Assembly (NCBI RefSeq): GCF_033568475.1
Contig: NC_133123.1
Location: 162,827,753-162,891,752, forward strand
Source: Henckelia pumila
Taxonomy: Eukaryota > Streptophyta > Magnoliopsida > Lamiales > Gesneriaceae
DNA: 64,000 bases
Reading direction: 5' to 3'
Shown: positions 1 to 9,142 of the stretch, in pieces
Numbering within the stretch: the stretch's first letter is position 1
How the letters are laid out: each line of letters begins with the position of its first letter
The notes under the pieces: model-generated
The model's input: only the letters and a program-made list of their open reading frames with translations
The model's database searches: none
What the model was told of the DNA's origin: nothing
Translations under genes and position numbers: made by a program

Positions 1-7
1 GGCGCTC

Positions 8-106
8 GGCGCCGCCCAGGGGCGGCGCCAGGCGCTGCCCTAAGGGGGCAGCCGGGCTGCCCCCGGCCCGCGCCCGGGTGCGGGCCGGCCCGGGAGTGTC
101 CCGGGC
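8..106 (+). repeat. Array of four perfect GC-rich inverted repeats
   Basis: Four adjacent perfect inverted repeats: arms 8-17/20-29 (10 bp), 44-52/56-64 (9 bp, loop CGG), 65-71/80-86 (7 bp, loop itself palindromic) and 88-95/99-106 (8 bp, loop GTG). The flanking sequence from 117 is extremely AT-rich, so the GC block is sharply bounded. Function unknown; it lies in the leader of copia element 1 or at its upstream edge. Confidence 0.75.
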
Positions 107-321
107 GGCCCGCGGGAAAAATTATATTTTAATTTTAATATTTAAAATTTTATTTTTGGTCCGGTCAAAAATTGTTTTTGATTGGTTCACGAGATTTCGG
201 ATCGAATTGTTCGAGTCCGTAAATTTTAAAATTGATTTTGGATAAATTTGAATTTTTGGAAAATTTTAATATTTTATCCGTAAATTGAATTTTGAAATCA
301 ATTATTTTGGTACAATTGATG

Positions 322-470
322 ATAAGATATGATCTTATGATATATTAGATAAAATATGATTTTATTTGTAAAATTGGATTTTATAAGATAAAATATGATT
401 TTATTTGATATGGAGATAAAATATGATTTTATATGTGAAATGTGATTTTATATATAAAATATGATTTTAT
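322..470 (+). repeat. Tandem AT-rich palindromes with ATG triloop
   Basis: A 17-bp palindrome, ATAAAAT-ATG-ATTTTAT, recurs at 349-365, 388-404, 416-432 and 454-470. A variant at 322-338 has arms ATAAGAT/ATCTTAT, a paired substitution that keeps the stem. A shorter relative is at 369-383 (6-bp arms, loop TGG). Low complexity accounts for part of the signal, but the retained 7-bp arms and fixed triloop are regular. Confidence 0.7.
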
Positions 471-1147
471 CTTGTTTAAATTTGAATTGCCACAGCATGT
501 TATCCAATAAATTAATTTTGAATTAAATGTTATTGGATAAGGATGATCGATTGCCATGACCAATTTTGTAGGTGTATGTTAGGAATTTACATTTTGTCTT
601 TATTGTTGTTGGTTTTATTAATGGGCCTGGTTTATGGCCCGATATGAATGTCATATGTAATAAAAGTGGGCTTGGTTTATAGCCCGTTCCCACCCCCTAA
701 AAATGTATCCCCTACTTGTCATTGTTATTTAATTGTAAATACATTAGATTTAGTGGGAGATCAAGATTTGAAGATGGTGGGCCCAGCAGACAATGAAGAC
801 TGAAGAAATGTAAATTGGAAGCATATGTAATAGGATTGCATTTGCATACTGCATATTACCTAGGATTGGACTAAGACCCGTGATTGGCAACCACGGGTCA
901 ATTAGAAATGGAATCGATCATCCTATATAATATGTGATATTATGATTGTATGCATGTTTAGACATAAATTGCGTGAATCCGGCAATGCATGCAATAAATT
1001 AAAAATGATGAGACAAATATTTTTATAAATAAAATCCCTCATTTTAAATATGATTTAAAATTTATATCAAGATAAATAAAGGAAATTTAAATATTGTTTA
1101 AATGTTCCTACCTTCCATCAACGGTCAATGTATGTGATGCTACCCGC

Positions 1148-1446
1148 GGATACGGTCCGGCTCATATTATTGGGGGGGCCCGTCCGTCGGAAAGCTGTAC
1201 ATTGGATCGACAAATGTTGTAAGTTGGGTGGAACTCCCATGGGATCGGCTCATATTATTGGGGGATCCACATGGCGACCGTCCATCACAACTTAATATTG
1301 ATGGGTCATCTTGACATGTCACTTTAAACGGCGTCATATTATTGGGCCCTTATTGGACATGAGGTAAATACATGGGGGTTGCTTTGGAAGCAATTGGGCT
1401 CTACCTTTTGAGAATTATGGTTGGCTGATATTATTCGGGACCATAA
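1148..1446 (+). other. Four stem-loops with a common loop sequence in the copia leader
   Basis: The loop motif (G)GCTCATATTATTGGGG and close variants occurs near 1159-1176, 1247-1263, 1333-1346 and 1422-1439, spaced 85-90 bp. Flanking arms pair in each case but differ in sequence: 1148-1155 with 1180-1185 (2-nt bulge); 1237-1246 with 1264-1274 (10 bp, one bulge); 1315-1320 with 1356-1361 plus 1330-1332 with 1346-1348; 1415-1421 with 1440-1446 (7 bp perfect). Outer arms 1221-1226/1288-1293 extend the second hairpin. Pairing kept under sequence change suggests a structured RNA; the role is inferred only. Confidence 0.6.
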
Positions 1447-1629
1447 GTTTGTCAATTGGACTCCATGTTCTCACTAAGGAAAAAGTTTCCCGTTTTCACT
1501 AGAGGGTGGTGAAATCGTTAAAATAGTGGGAGTGAGATTCATAAAATTAAATTCGCCTATTTTATGTCTTAGTAAATTGTTAAACAATCATTGATATATG
1601 TCTGTTTTTCCTTTTCAGTATTTCATACA

Positions 1630-2799
1630 ATGAATTCGCGAAATCCTTTATTCTCGATCCTCGAACAAAACAAGCTGACTGGCGCCAACTATACGGAATG
1701 GTTCCGGAAGTTGAAGATTGTCTTAACTTCGGAGAAAATGCTCTACGTGTTAGAGAAAGCACCTCCGAAGGAAGCACCAGCTGACATAAGTCCGGAGGAA
1801 TTGGCCAAACTTGATGCATGGTGCGACCATGACATCAAGACCAAATGCTATATGCAAGCCTCGATGTCTGATGAACTCCAGAGGCGATTTGAGGACACGG
1901 TGAATGCTGCTGACATTCACACGCAACTCAAGGAACTTTTTGGGGCTCAGTCGAGGGCTGAAAGGTTCTCTACTGTTAAGGAGTTGATGACGTGCCGCAT
2001 GCGTGAAGGGACTTCGGTCCGTGATCATGGGGTACGAGTGATTTGGCTCATACAGAAGTTAGCGACCCTTGATTTGGTGTTGGAGCATGAACTCAATGTG
2101 GACTTGCTGCTTCTATCTCTTCCTTCTTCATTTGATGGATTCGTGATAAATTTTAATATGAACAAGATAGAGGCCACCCTTGAAGAGATGGTCAATATGC
2201 TCGTTACATATGAATCCACACTTAAGAAGGATAAGCCAGCTTTCTTGGTGGGCTCCTCATCTTCTGCTAAGAAGGGGCCAAGTATGAAGGGCAAGAAACG
2301 TTCTGCCCCACCCAAGAAAGTGGAACCCGAGAAGAAGCAAAAGACAAAGGCTTCAAACGATGGAAAATCCAAGGATGTTTGCCATTACTGCAAGAAGCCG
2401 GGTCATTGGAAGCGCAACTGCAAGGAGTATCTTGAGCAGTTGGGAACTGCAAAGGGTATGTTCTATATCGAAATAAACATGTCACTTAATACAACTTCTT
2501 GGGTATTGGATACCGGATGTGGTTCTCACATTTGCAATGATTTGCAGGTGATGACAAGAAGTCGCAGGCTTAGAATGGGTGAGACCCAGCTGAGGCTCGG
2601 GAATGGTTCCAGAGTTGAAGCTACGGCCATTGGAGATGTTTGTTTGATTTTGCAGAATGGTTTTAAATTATTGTTGAGAGATGTTTTATTTGTGCCAGAT
2701 TTAATTAAAAACATTATTTCTATTTCTATGCTTGATAGAGATGGTTATTCTTGTAATTTTGTGAATGGATTTGCAGTATTTACAAGAATGAATGTTTAA
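1630..2799 (+). CDS. Copia element 1 Gag and protease
   Basis: The first in-frame ATG of the coding-like region is at 1630. The product is a copia Gag with the N-terminal 'LTGANY..W' core typical of retrotransposon Gag (UBN2-like), followed by a Lys/Pro-rich basic stretch. A CCHC zinc knuckle (CHYCKKPGHWKRNC, near residues 250-263) follows, then an aspartic protease with the catalytic motif LDTGCGSH (near residue 294). Gag forms the particle and the protease matures it. The frame ends at TAA 2797-2799, soon after the protease, where pol continues in the next frame. Copia elements normally encode one polyprotein, so this stop marks a frame break and not a natural C terminus. Confidence 0.85.
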   Translation: MNSRNPLFSILEQNKLTGANYTEWFRKLKIVLTSEKMLYVLEKAPPKEAPADISPEELAKLDAWCDHDIKTKCYMQASMSDELQRRFEDTVNAADIHTQLKELFGAQSRAERFSTVKELMTCRMREGTSVRDHGVRVIWLIQKLATLDLVLEHELNVDLLLLSLPSSFDGFVINFNMNKIEATLEEMVNMLVTYESTLKKDKPAFLVGSSSSAKKGPSMKGKKRSAPPKKVEPEKKQKTKASNDGKSKDVCHYCKKPGHWKRNCKEYLEQLGTAKGMFYIEINMSLNTTSWVLDTGCGSHICNDLQVMTRSRRLRMGETQLRLGNGSRVEATAIGDVCLILQNGFKLLLRDVLFVPDLIKNIISISMLDRDGYSCNFVNGFAVFTRMNV

Positions 2800-5543
2800 T
2801 TGGAAATGGACAACTTGAAAACGATCTATATAATTTAAAACTAAAAGACGTTCCAGTGAATTGTATTGACAAACCGGTAACAACAAACAAAAGGAAAATC
2901 GATAGTCAAAACCCGGCAAACCTTTGGCACGCTAGACTAGGTCATATTTCCTCAAGGAGGATGAACAAGCTAGTGGGAGAGGGCATGTTTGATATGTCTG
3001 ATATTAACTCTCTACCTACTTGTGAATCCTGCCTAAAAGGGAAAATGACTAAATCTCCTTTTAAGGGGAAGCCTGAACGTAGTCAAAATCTGTTGGATTT
3101 GATCCATACAGATGTTTGTGGTCCATTTAGAGTAGGGACTCAACATGGCCACACCTACTTCATTACCTTTACTGATGATTATTCTAGGTATGGGTATTTA
3201 TATTTAATGAAATATAAGTCTGAAGCATTTGAAAAGTTCAAAGAATTCAAGGCTGAAGTAGAAAACAAGCTAGGTAAAAGTATTAAAGCACTTCGATCGG
3301 ATCGAGGTGGAGAATACTTGAGTACCGAGTTTTTGGACTATCTAAAAGAGAATGGGATTCTCTCTCAGTGGACTCCTCCTATGACACCACAGCTTAATGG
3401 TGTATCGGAGCGTCGTAATCGAACTTTGTTGGACATGGTTCGATCTATGATGAGCTTCACTGAGCTTCCACCTTCGTTTTGGGGCTATGCGCTTGAAACG
3501 GCGGTATTGTTGTTGAACAACGTCCACACTAAAGCAGTGGACAAAACACCATACGAGTTATGGAATGGCAAAGCTCCTAAGTATTCGTACTTGAGGATTT
3601 GGGGATGTCCTGCTTACGTGAAGCGGACAGTGGGAGATAAGTTGGATAGTCGATCCAGCTTATGTTATTTTGTAGGGTATCCGAAGAATTCAATCGGATA
3701 TTATTTCTATTATCCTGCTGAAACAAAGGTGTTTGTTTCACGGAATGCCACCTTCTTGGAGAAGGAGTTCTTATTGGATAAGAAAGGCGAGATGATGGAA
3801 CTCGAAGAAGTTCGAGAAGAACCCGAAATACAAAATAACGATCACACACCTCAGGAACCATTGCTGGACACGCCTGCACCTAGAAGATCCGAGAGGACTT
3901 CTAGACCTCCAGTTCGATATGGTCTTCTTCTTGAAGAGGGTCAAGATGAACCCGACATTGGATGTGATCCAAGAAGCTTCAAGGAAGCAATTTCTGATGC
4001 GGATTCGAATTTATGGCTTGAAGCTATGCAGTCAGAATTGGATTCGATGCATACTAACCAAGTCTGGACTTTAGTGGATCCTCCCGATGGAATTGTTCCA
4101 ATAGGGTGTAAATGGATCTACAAAAGAAAGCTTGGGCCTGATGGTAAGGTATTGACCTACAAGGCGCGATTGGTGGCTAAAGGTTATACTCAAAGGCAAG
4201 GAGTTGACTATGACGAAACCTTTTCACCAGTTGCAATGTTCAAGTCCATAAGAATCCTTATTGCCATAGCTGCATGGTATGACTATGAGATATGGCAAAT
4301 GGATGTGAAGACTGCTTTTCTTAATGGAGACATTAAGGAAGAAATCTATATGAAGCAGCCTGAGGGGTACACATCCATGGGAAGCGAGCATAAGGTATGC
4401 AAGCTTCAGAGATCAATTTATGGTCTAAAACAAGCATCAAGAAGTTGGAACCAGAAATTTGATGAAACAATTAAAGACTTTGGTTTCATCAAGAACCCGG
4501 AGGAACCTTGCGTGTACAAGAAAGTAGTTAAGGATGCGGTGACATTCTTAGTACTTTATGTTGATGACATCCTACTCATTGGGAATGATGTAGGGATGTT
4601 GCAGTCAACAAAGATATGGTTATCAGGTAGATTTTCGATGAAGGATTTGGGTGAGGCATCCTACATTCTTGGGATACAGATCTATAGGGATAGATCTAAG
4701 AGAATGATAGGACTCACTCAATCAACCTACATCGATACCATATTGAAACGGTTTTCAATGGATGGGTCCAAGAGAGGACATCTACCCATGTGTCATGGAG
4801 TTTCTCTATCCAAGTCTATGTGTCCCAAGACTGATGCAGAGATAGAGAATATGACACATGTACCATATGCGTCAGCTATAGGTAGTATCATGTATGGGAT
4901 GATATCTACCAGACCGGATGTAGCATTTGCTCTGAGTGTCACGAGCAGATATCAGTCTAATCCTGGTCAGATGCATTGGAAAGCCGTGAAGGACATTCTT
5001 AAGTACTTGCGAAGGACTAAGAATATGTTCATGGTTTATGGAGGACGAGAACTCAAACTGGAAGGCTATACCGACTCTAGCTTCCAAAGTGATGTGGATG
5101 ACTCGAAGTCAACCTCTGGATTTGTGTTCATGCTCAATGGCGGTGCTGTCTCTTGGAAGAGTTCCAAGCAGGACACCACAGCGGATTCCACCACTGAGGC
5201 TGAATACATTGCAGCATCAGCTGCTGCTAAAGAGGCCGTTTGGATGAGGAATTTCGTCCAAGAGTTGGGCGTCATTCCTGAATTTGTTGGTCCAGTCCCG
5301 GTGTACTGCGACAACACGGGTGCCGTTGCTCAAGCAAAGGAACCAAGGTCTCATCAAAGATCCAAACACGTACTGAGGAAATACCACATAATCCGGGAGA
5401 TTGTGGAAAGAGGAGACATCAGTGTCGAACGAGTGGCCTCTGCAGACAATATCGCTGATCCACTTACTAAGCCTTTGCCAGGACCATTGTTTGACAAACA
5501 TCGCGAAGCAATGGGTCTACGTAGTATGACTAGTTGGCTATAG
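2781..5543 (+). CDS. Copia element 1 integrase-reverse transcriptase-RNase H region
   Basis: This frame is open from about 2781 and has no in-frame ATG near its start, because it is the continuation of the gag frame after a one-base break near 2780. The integrase zinc region (HARLGH ... CESCLKGK, about 2929-3050) is followed by the DDE core, seen as HTDVCGP, SDRGGEY and an E in the SERRNR segment. The reverse transcriptase carries YVDDILLIG (about 4556-4582). RNase H shows the TDSSF and AEYIAA segments and ends near LTKPLPGP. The frame is otherwise free of stops to TAG 5541-5543. A purine-rich tract (GGGCAAGTGGGAGA, 5543-5556) abuts the LTR. Plus-strand coordinates follow the DNA; the product is a fragment of a polyprotein. 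Confidence 0.85.
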   Translation, partial: YKNECLIGNGQLENDLYNLKLKDVPVNCIDKPVTTNKRKIDSQNPANLWHARLGHISSRRMNKLVGEGMFDMSDINSLPTCESCLKGKMTKSPFKGKPERSQNLLDLIHTDVCGPFRVGTQHGHTYFITFTDDYSRYGYLYLMKYKSEAFEKFKEFKAEVENKLGKSIKALRSDRGGEYLSTEFLDYLKENGILSQWTPPMTPQLNGVSERRNRTLLDMVRSMMSFTELPPSFWGYALETAVLLLNNVHTKAVDKTPYELWNGKAPKYSYLRIWGCPAYVKRTVGDKLDSRSSLCYFVGYPKNSIGYYFYYPAETKVFVSRNATFLEKEFLLDKKGEMMELEEVREEPEIQNNDHTPQEPLLDTPAPRRSERTSRPPVRYGLLLEEGQDEPDIGCDPRSFKEAISDADSNLWLEAMQSELDSMHTNQVWTLVDPPDGIVPIGCKWIYKRKLGPDGKVLTYKARLVAKGYTQRQGVDYDETFSPVAMFKSIRILIAIAAWYDYEIWQMDVKTAFLNGDIKEEIYMKQPEGYTSMGSEHKVCKLQRSIYGLKQASRSWNQKFDETIKDFGFIKNPEEPCVYKKVVKDAVTFLVLYVDDILLIGNDVGMLQSTKIWLSGRFSMKDLGEASYILGIQIYRDRSKRMIGLTQSTYIDTILKRFSMDGSKRGHLPMCHGVSLSKSMCPKTDAEIENMTHVPYASAIGSIMYGMISTRPDVAFALSVTSRYQSNPGQMHWKAVKDILKYLRRTKNMFMVYGGRELKLEGYTDSSFQSDVDDSKSTSGFVFMLNGGAVSWKSSKQDTTADSTTEAEYIAASAAAKEAVWMRNFVQELGVIPEFVGPVPVYCDNTGAVAQAKEPRSHQRSKHVLRKYHIIREIVERGDISVERVASADNIADPLTKPLPGPLFDKHREAMGLRSMTSWL

Positions 5544-5557
5544 GGCAAGTGGGAGAT

Positions 5558-7419
5558 TGTAAGAGTGGGTGCCCAGTGAGCCAACTGTGTGGCTATGGGC
5601 TTTGTTGACTCTTTGTATAAACAATCTTTTGTTTAATATTATTTACACTTTTATGGCAATGACTTTATATTACTTCATATTGTTATATTGTGATATACTA
5701 TTGTTGTTTTGATAAAGACCTTGAATATACTATAGTGTATGTAAGATGTGGTAGAACATGGAGATGTCTATCATGAAATACATCTTATAGTCACTGTATA
5801 TTCTAAAACCGTTCCTAGTCGATTGAGCCGTCCGATAATAAGGATAAGGATCGCTCGAGTTTGAGACTAGCATTTGCGATGCGGAGTACCACGTTTCATT
5901 GGTAGGGAACATGGAGATGTTCGAAGCATGCAAATGGATATTCATAGGATGAATAATCGAACTACCCTATCCGGACTTTCCAAGTGGTTATCACTTATCG
6001 AGTGGATAAAGTCCGCGGTTTTGGTTGTACACCATTAGTCCTTACGACTTGAAACATCATGGAGACTCTATATGCTAGTGCTGTGCTTTGACTCGTTTAC
6101 CGACTCTATGGGGGTCATCAGGTGTCGAGATTGGGTATAGTTACGACACATATAGGAGTCAATGCATTGTTGTCAAGGATTCACCACATACTTGCGAGTG
6201 TGGATATCCTATGCGATCTGAGGAGATATTAGTGTGACAAATCTCTGGCCAGAGTACTTGATGTGATTTAAGAAATGGTTTCTTAGTAGCACATGCGATG
6301 TCACTAATTTGATCTTCAAGATGCATTGCATAGTTATCGAATCTTGAGCGACTCTCGATATACCAATGGTTGTTGATTCGATCGGGATATATGGATGAAG
6401 GGACCGTACTGTACGTTAACCAAAATCTACTGGTTCTTGTAGGCACTATCAGTGATACCTAGGGAATCATGGGGCGATGTTGCTAGGCGCTTTACCATGA
6501 TTCGTTGGGCAAGTCGGAAAGTGTTGTTCCGAGTCACAAGGAGTTGTGAGCCCACGGCTAGCTGTATCCCTGAACCATTGAGGGTCACACAGTGTAATGG
6601 AGTTTTAATCCCCGTTGAGATAGTTAAATTTAAAGAGTTAAATTTAATGAACCAAGGAGTTGGACTTCTTAAATAAGAGTAAGGGAGTAGGATTTCCTAA
6701 AATGACATAGGGATGGACATTTTTGGAAACCACTGAATTCGGATTCAGGAAAATTTATTTTGACTTTAAAACGTGCAGAAATGGTTTCTGTGCACATTGG
6801 TGAAATCGTTTCATCAATCGGAGTCACGATGAATTTTATATTAATTTCTGAACGAGTGGGCTTTGCTTGTCGGGCCCCAGCTTATGACTAATGGGCCCTA
6901 AGGTGTTAGTGGCCTGCATTATAAATAAGTTATTTCAGTACAGAAATTACACACAACAGGTCATTATTTTGAGAGCAATTTTCGAAAACCCTACCCTCTC
7001 TCTCAAACATATTTCGGCCGCCCCCCTTCACTCTGCCCGAGAAATTCCGGTCTGTGATTTTGAATTGCAGTCAGGAATAACGAATCAAATTCGTGTATTC
7101 TCTTCGCAGAAAACTTCTGATAGATTTTCTAGTGCAATCTATCAGAGGGATTAAACCTCTGTTCGTGGACCTGATTGAAGGCGTTCATCGGTTCCAGGGA
7201 GAGACAACAAGAGCAGAATTGTTCTGTTGGTGTCCATTAATCTCGTTGCGAGATTTGAGGTAAAATTTATTTAATTGTTATTTGAATTTTACACACACGT
7301 AATTCAATCGATGAACGGTTGATACCCATACCATGGAAACGTTCCATGAAAAATTTTTAAACTTCCGCTGCACCGGGTATCAATCGTAATTGGTCTGGGA
7401 ACTCGCCAGTTTTCCAACA
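5558..7419 (+). repeat. 3' LTR of copia element 1
   Basis: Begins TGTAAGAG immediately after the polypurine tract and ends TTTCCAACA. A TATA box, TATAAATA, is at 6920-6927, giving a U3 of about 1.36 kb and an R-U5 of about 0.5 kb. Near the 3' end, nested inverted repeats (GATACCC 7321-7327 with GGGTATC 7376-7382, and CATGGAA 7332-7338 with TTCCATG 7342-7348) enclose the U5 terminus. No gene is present. The 5' partner is outside the window. Confidence 0.82.
6920..6927 (+). promoter_or_regulatory. TATA box of copia element 1 LTR
   Basis: TATAAATA lies in an LTR with a purine/pyrimidine-rich downstream leader (CCCTACCCTCTCTCTC near 6990), the usual context of plant LTR promoters. It reads rightwards towards the PPR gene, whose start is 1.4 kb downstream. 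Confidence 0.6.
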
Positions 7420-8359
7420 AATATTTGGGGAGATGAATTATGAGTAGTGTGGTAACCGTCATAACGATCTATTCATAGTTTTCTGTTGATCAACAAGCAT
7501 ATAGCATTACGCCCGTAAACTTTCATTCTTTGGATAGCCGCTTCGGAGCTCAACCCGAAGTGCATACCCCGTATAACCATCCCGTGAGCCATGTTTGGAT
7601 AGCCGCTCCGGAGCTCATCCCGAAGTGCATACCCCATATAATCACCACAAGACGCATAAATCATCAAAATATTTTCCATGCATCATATCATTCATCTTAT
7701 CATGTCATTTCATAAATCTCGTACATGCTCATAAAGTTTCTCGTGATGCTACATGCTTAAAATCCGTCAAAACATTTCATGAGAAATTAACTTTCATAAG
7801 AAAATCACATAATCATGCAATACATAACTTGACTGATGCACGTGAGGCATTCCATCCGTTTCGGACCTTGAAAACTTTAAAATTCTTCATGAACATTCTT
7901 AAAAATAATTAAAATACATTAAAGTATAAAAATCATGATTTTTAGGACTCAAAAACTCATAAAATGGGATGGGAAAATCGAGCCTGAGGCGCGGCCGAGC
8001 TGTCCCAACAGCGCGGGACTTTTTGGACCTTACAGGGTCAGTCGTTATTGATTTATTTGGGTCGGATTCAATTTTGATATTCCTAAAATTGCACAATAAA
8101 TAATAAAATAAAAAATAATAATGTTTTTGTTAAGAGTTTTTTTAGCAAGAGAAACAATTATAAATAAAGATATTTTAAAAGGATTTTGAGATACTTTCCT
8201 AATTTATAAGGCGTGTAACCTTCTATATACACATATCATTATCCATAAAATTTTCATTATTTGAGCTTTAAAAAAAAATATTTATCTGATGTATATTTTT
8301 GTTAATTGAAAATTAATCTTTCCCTCCCTCGGGCGAGAAATCACAAACCAGCTCTGCAA
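7420..8359. other. Spacer between copia element 1 and the PPR gene
   Basis: No coding sequence is seen. The first part (to about 8040) looks like repeat remnant, including a 65-bp tandem duplication listed separately. The AT-rich part from about 8090 should hold the PPR promoter and 5' UTR. A weak CTATATAC at about 8223 is the only TATA-like site noted. Confidence 0.4.
7529..7658 (+). repeat. 65-bp tandem duplication
   Basis: Two copies beginning TTTGGATAGCCGCT at 7529 and 7594, each containing CGGAGCTCA.CCCGAAGTGCATACCCC, about 85-90 percent alike. They sit in non-coding sequence right of the copia LTR and are probably part of an old gypsy LTR remnant (inference). Confidence 0.7.
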
Positions 8360-9142
8360 ATGACGACGGCTCTAAGAACAACTCTTACTCGATGCTCCTT
8401 CTTCCCCACTTATACATATCATCGCCACCCAACAACCACTCCACGGGCCTTCTTCTCATGCCTTCTTCCAGCAAGAGGCTTTTGCGATTCTCCCAAGCAA
8501 CGTAGCTCCAAATTGGTGAACTTCTCCCTGCCCTCCGACTCCGACTCCGACTCCGATTCCGATACCGCAGCCAAGAAATCCAAACTTCCACCACCCTACA
8601 ACCCGTTCAACAAGAAACCGGCCATTGAAGAACTCCAGGACCCGAAGAATCTCCAGGAAGTTTTCGCCAAGATACGCCAAGACGGCCTTATGAACAGTGC
8701 AGTGAAGATGTTCGACGGGTTGTCCCAAGATGGGCTAACCCACGAAGCCCTGGAGCTCTTCTCGCAAATCAAGGATAAAGGGCAGATGCCCGACGTGGTG
8801 GCCCACACGGCGGTGATGGAAGCCTACGTAAATGCCGGCCAGCCAAAAGAAGCCCACAAGGTGTACCTAAGAATGCTGACTAGTGGAGTGCTTCCAAATG
8901 CATATACCTACAGGGTGGTGATCAAGGGATTGGCGGAGAGCGGGGACGCGAAGATGGTGAAGGAGGCGAAGAAATACGTCGAAGAGATGGTTGGGCGGGG
9001 AATGCGTCCAAATCCAACGACTTGTGTGAGGGTTTTCGAAGGCCTGACGAGGGTTGGATTGAAGGATGAAGGCAGGGTATTGCTGGAAATGTTGAAGGAA
9101 AAGGGTGTGGCGCCGAATGAAGATAAAATTCGGGAGCACTGA
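8360..9142 (+). CDS. Small organellar pentatricopeptide repeat (PPR) protein
   Basis: A 260-residue single-exon protein starting at ATG 8360. An upstream in-frame TTG codon at 8306 opens the frame but is not a plausible plant start. Residues 1-45 are rich in Arg, Ser, Thr and aromatics with almost no acidic residues, as in a mitochondrial or plastid transit peptide. An (SD)n run near residues 58-68 comes from a CCGACT hexamer repeat. PPR motifs occupy roughly residues 125-250; one clear 35-residue unit begins at 'VVAHTAVMEAYVNAGQ'. It closely resembles, from memory, the Arabidopsis At4g38150 type, a short P-class PPR. P-class proteins bind organellar RNA and affect stability or processing; the target here is unknown. 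It converges on the helicase gene downstream. Confidence 0.88.
   Translation: MTTALRTTLTRCSFFPTYTYHRHPTTTPRAFFSCLLPARGFCDSPKQRSSKLVNFSLPSDSDSDSDSDTAAKKSKLPPPYNPFNKKPAIEELQDPKNLQEVFAKIRQDGLMNSAVKMFDGLSQDGLTHEALELFSQIKDKGQMPDVVAHTAVMEAYVNAGQPKEAHKVYLRMLTSGVLPNAYTYRVVIKGLAESGDAKMVKEAKKYVEEMVGRGMRPNPTTCVRVFEGLTRVGLKDEGRVLLEMLKEKGVAPNEDKIREH

Larger units (their letters stand above)
1..1629 (+). other. Untranslated, hairpin-rich leader of copia element 1
   Basis: No credible reading frame lies here; the gag ATG is at 1630. The stretch holds several distinct hairpin groups. These are a GC-rich array (8-106), an AT-rich array with ATG triloops (322-470), a pair of GGGCY/RGCCC hairpins (623-685), an 8-bp GACCCGTG/CACGGGTC hairpin (875-899), and four stem-loops sharing a CATATTATTGGG-like loop (1148-1446). 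A leader of packaging, dimerisation or translation-control type is inferred from its position directly upstream of gag. A pyrimidine tract ending in CAG at about 1618 looks like a splice acceptor, but no matching donor is established. Confidence 0.6.
1..7419 (+). mobile_element. Ty1/copia LTR retrotransposon 1 (5' LTR outside window)
   Basis: The order leader, gag, protease, integrase, reverse transcriptase, RNase H, purine tract, LTR is visible, and integrase before RT defines Ty1/copia. The 3' LTR begins TGTAAGAG at 5558 and ends CCAACA at 7419, so it is about 1.86 kb. No matching copy occurs in 1-1629, so I infer that the 5' LTR and primer-binding site lie left of the window. The long LTR plus a leader of more than 1.6 kb resembles Angela/BARE or SIRE-type elements; the lineage is not decided. 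A frame break separates gag-protease from pol, so this copy is probably non-autonomous. No target duplication can be tested. Confidence 0.88.

Noticed and set aside
2775-2800. Programmed -1 frameshift in copia element 1
   Set aside because: No X XXY YYZ slip sequence is visible at the overlap; a chance one-base indel is simpler, so it is only mentioned as an alternative.
7420-8040. A third solo LTR between copia element 1 and the PPR gene
   Set aside because: LTR-like wording and a duplication are seen, but no TG/CA ends or target duplication could be placed.
8306-8359. N-terminal extension of the PPR protein from TTG 8306
   Set aside because: TTG is not a plausible start here; ATG 8360 gives a good transit peptide and the expected length.
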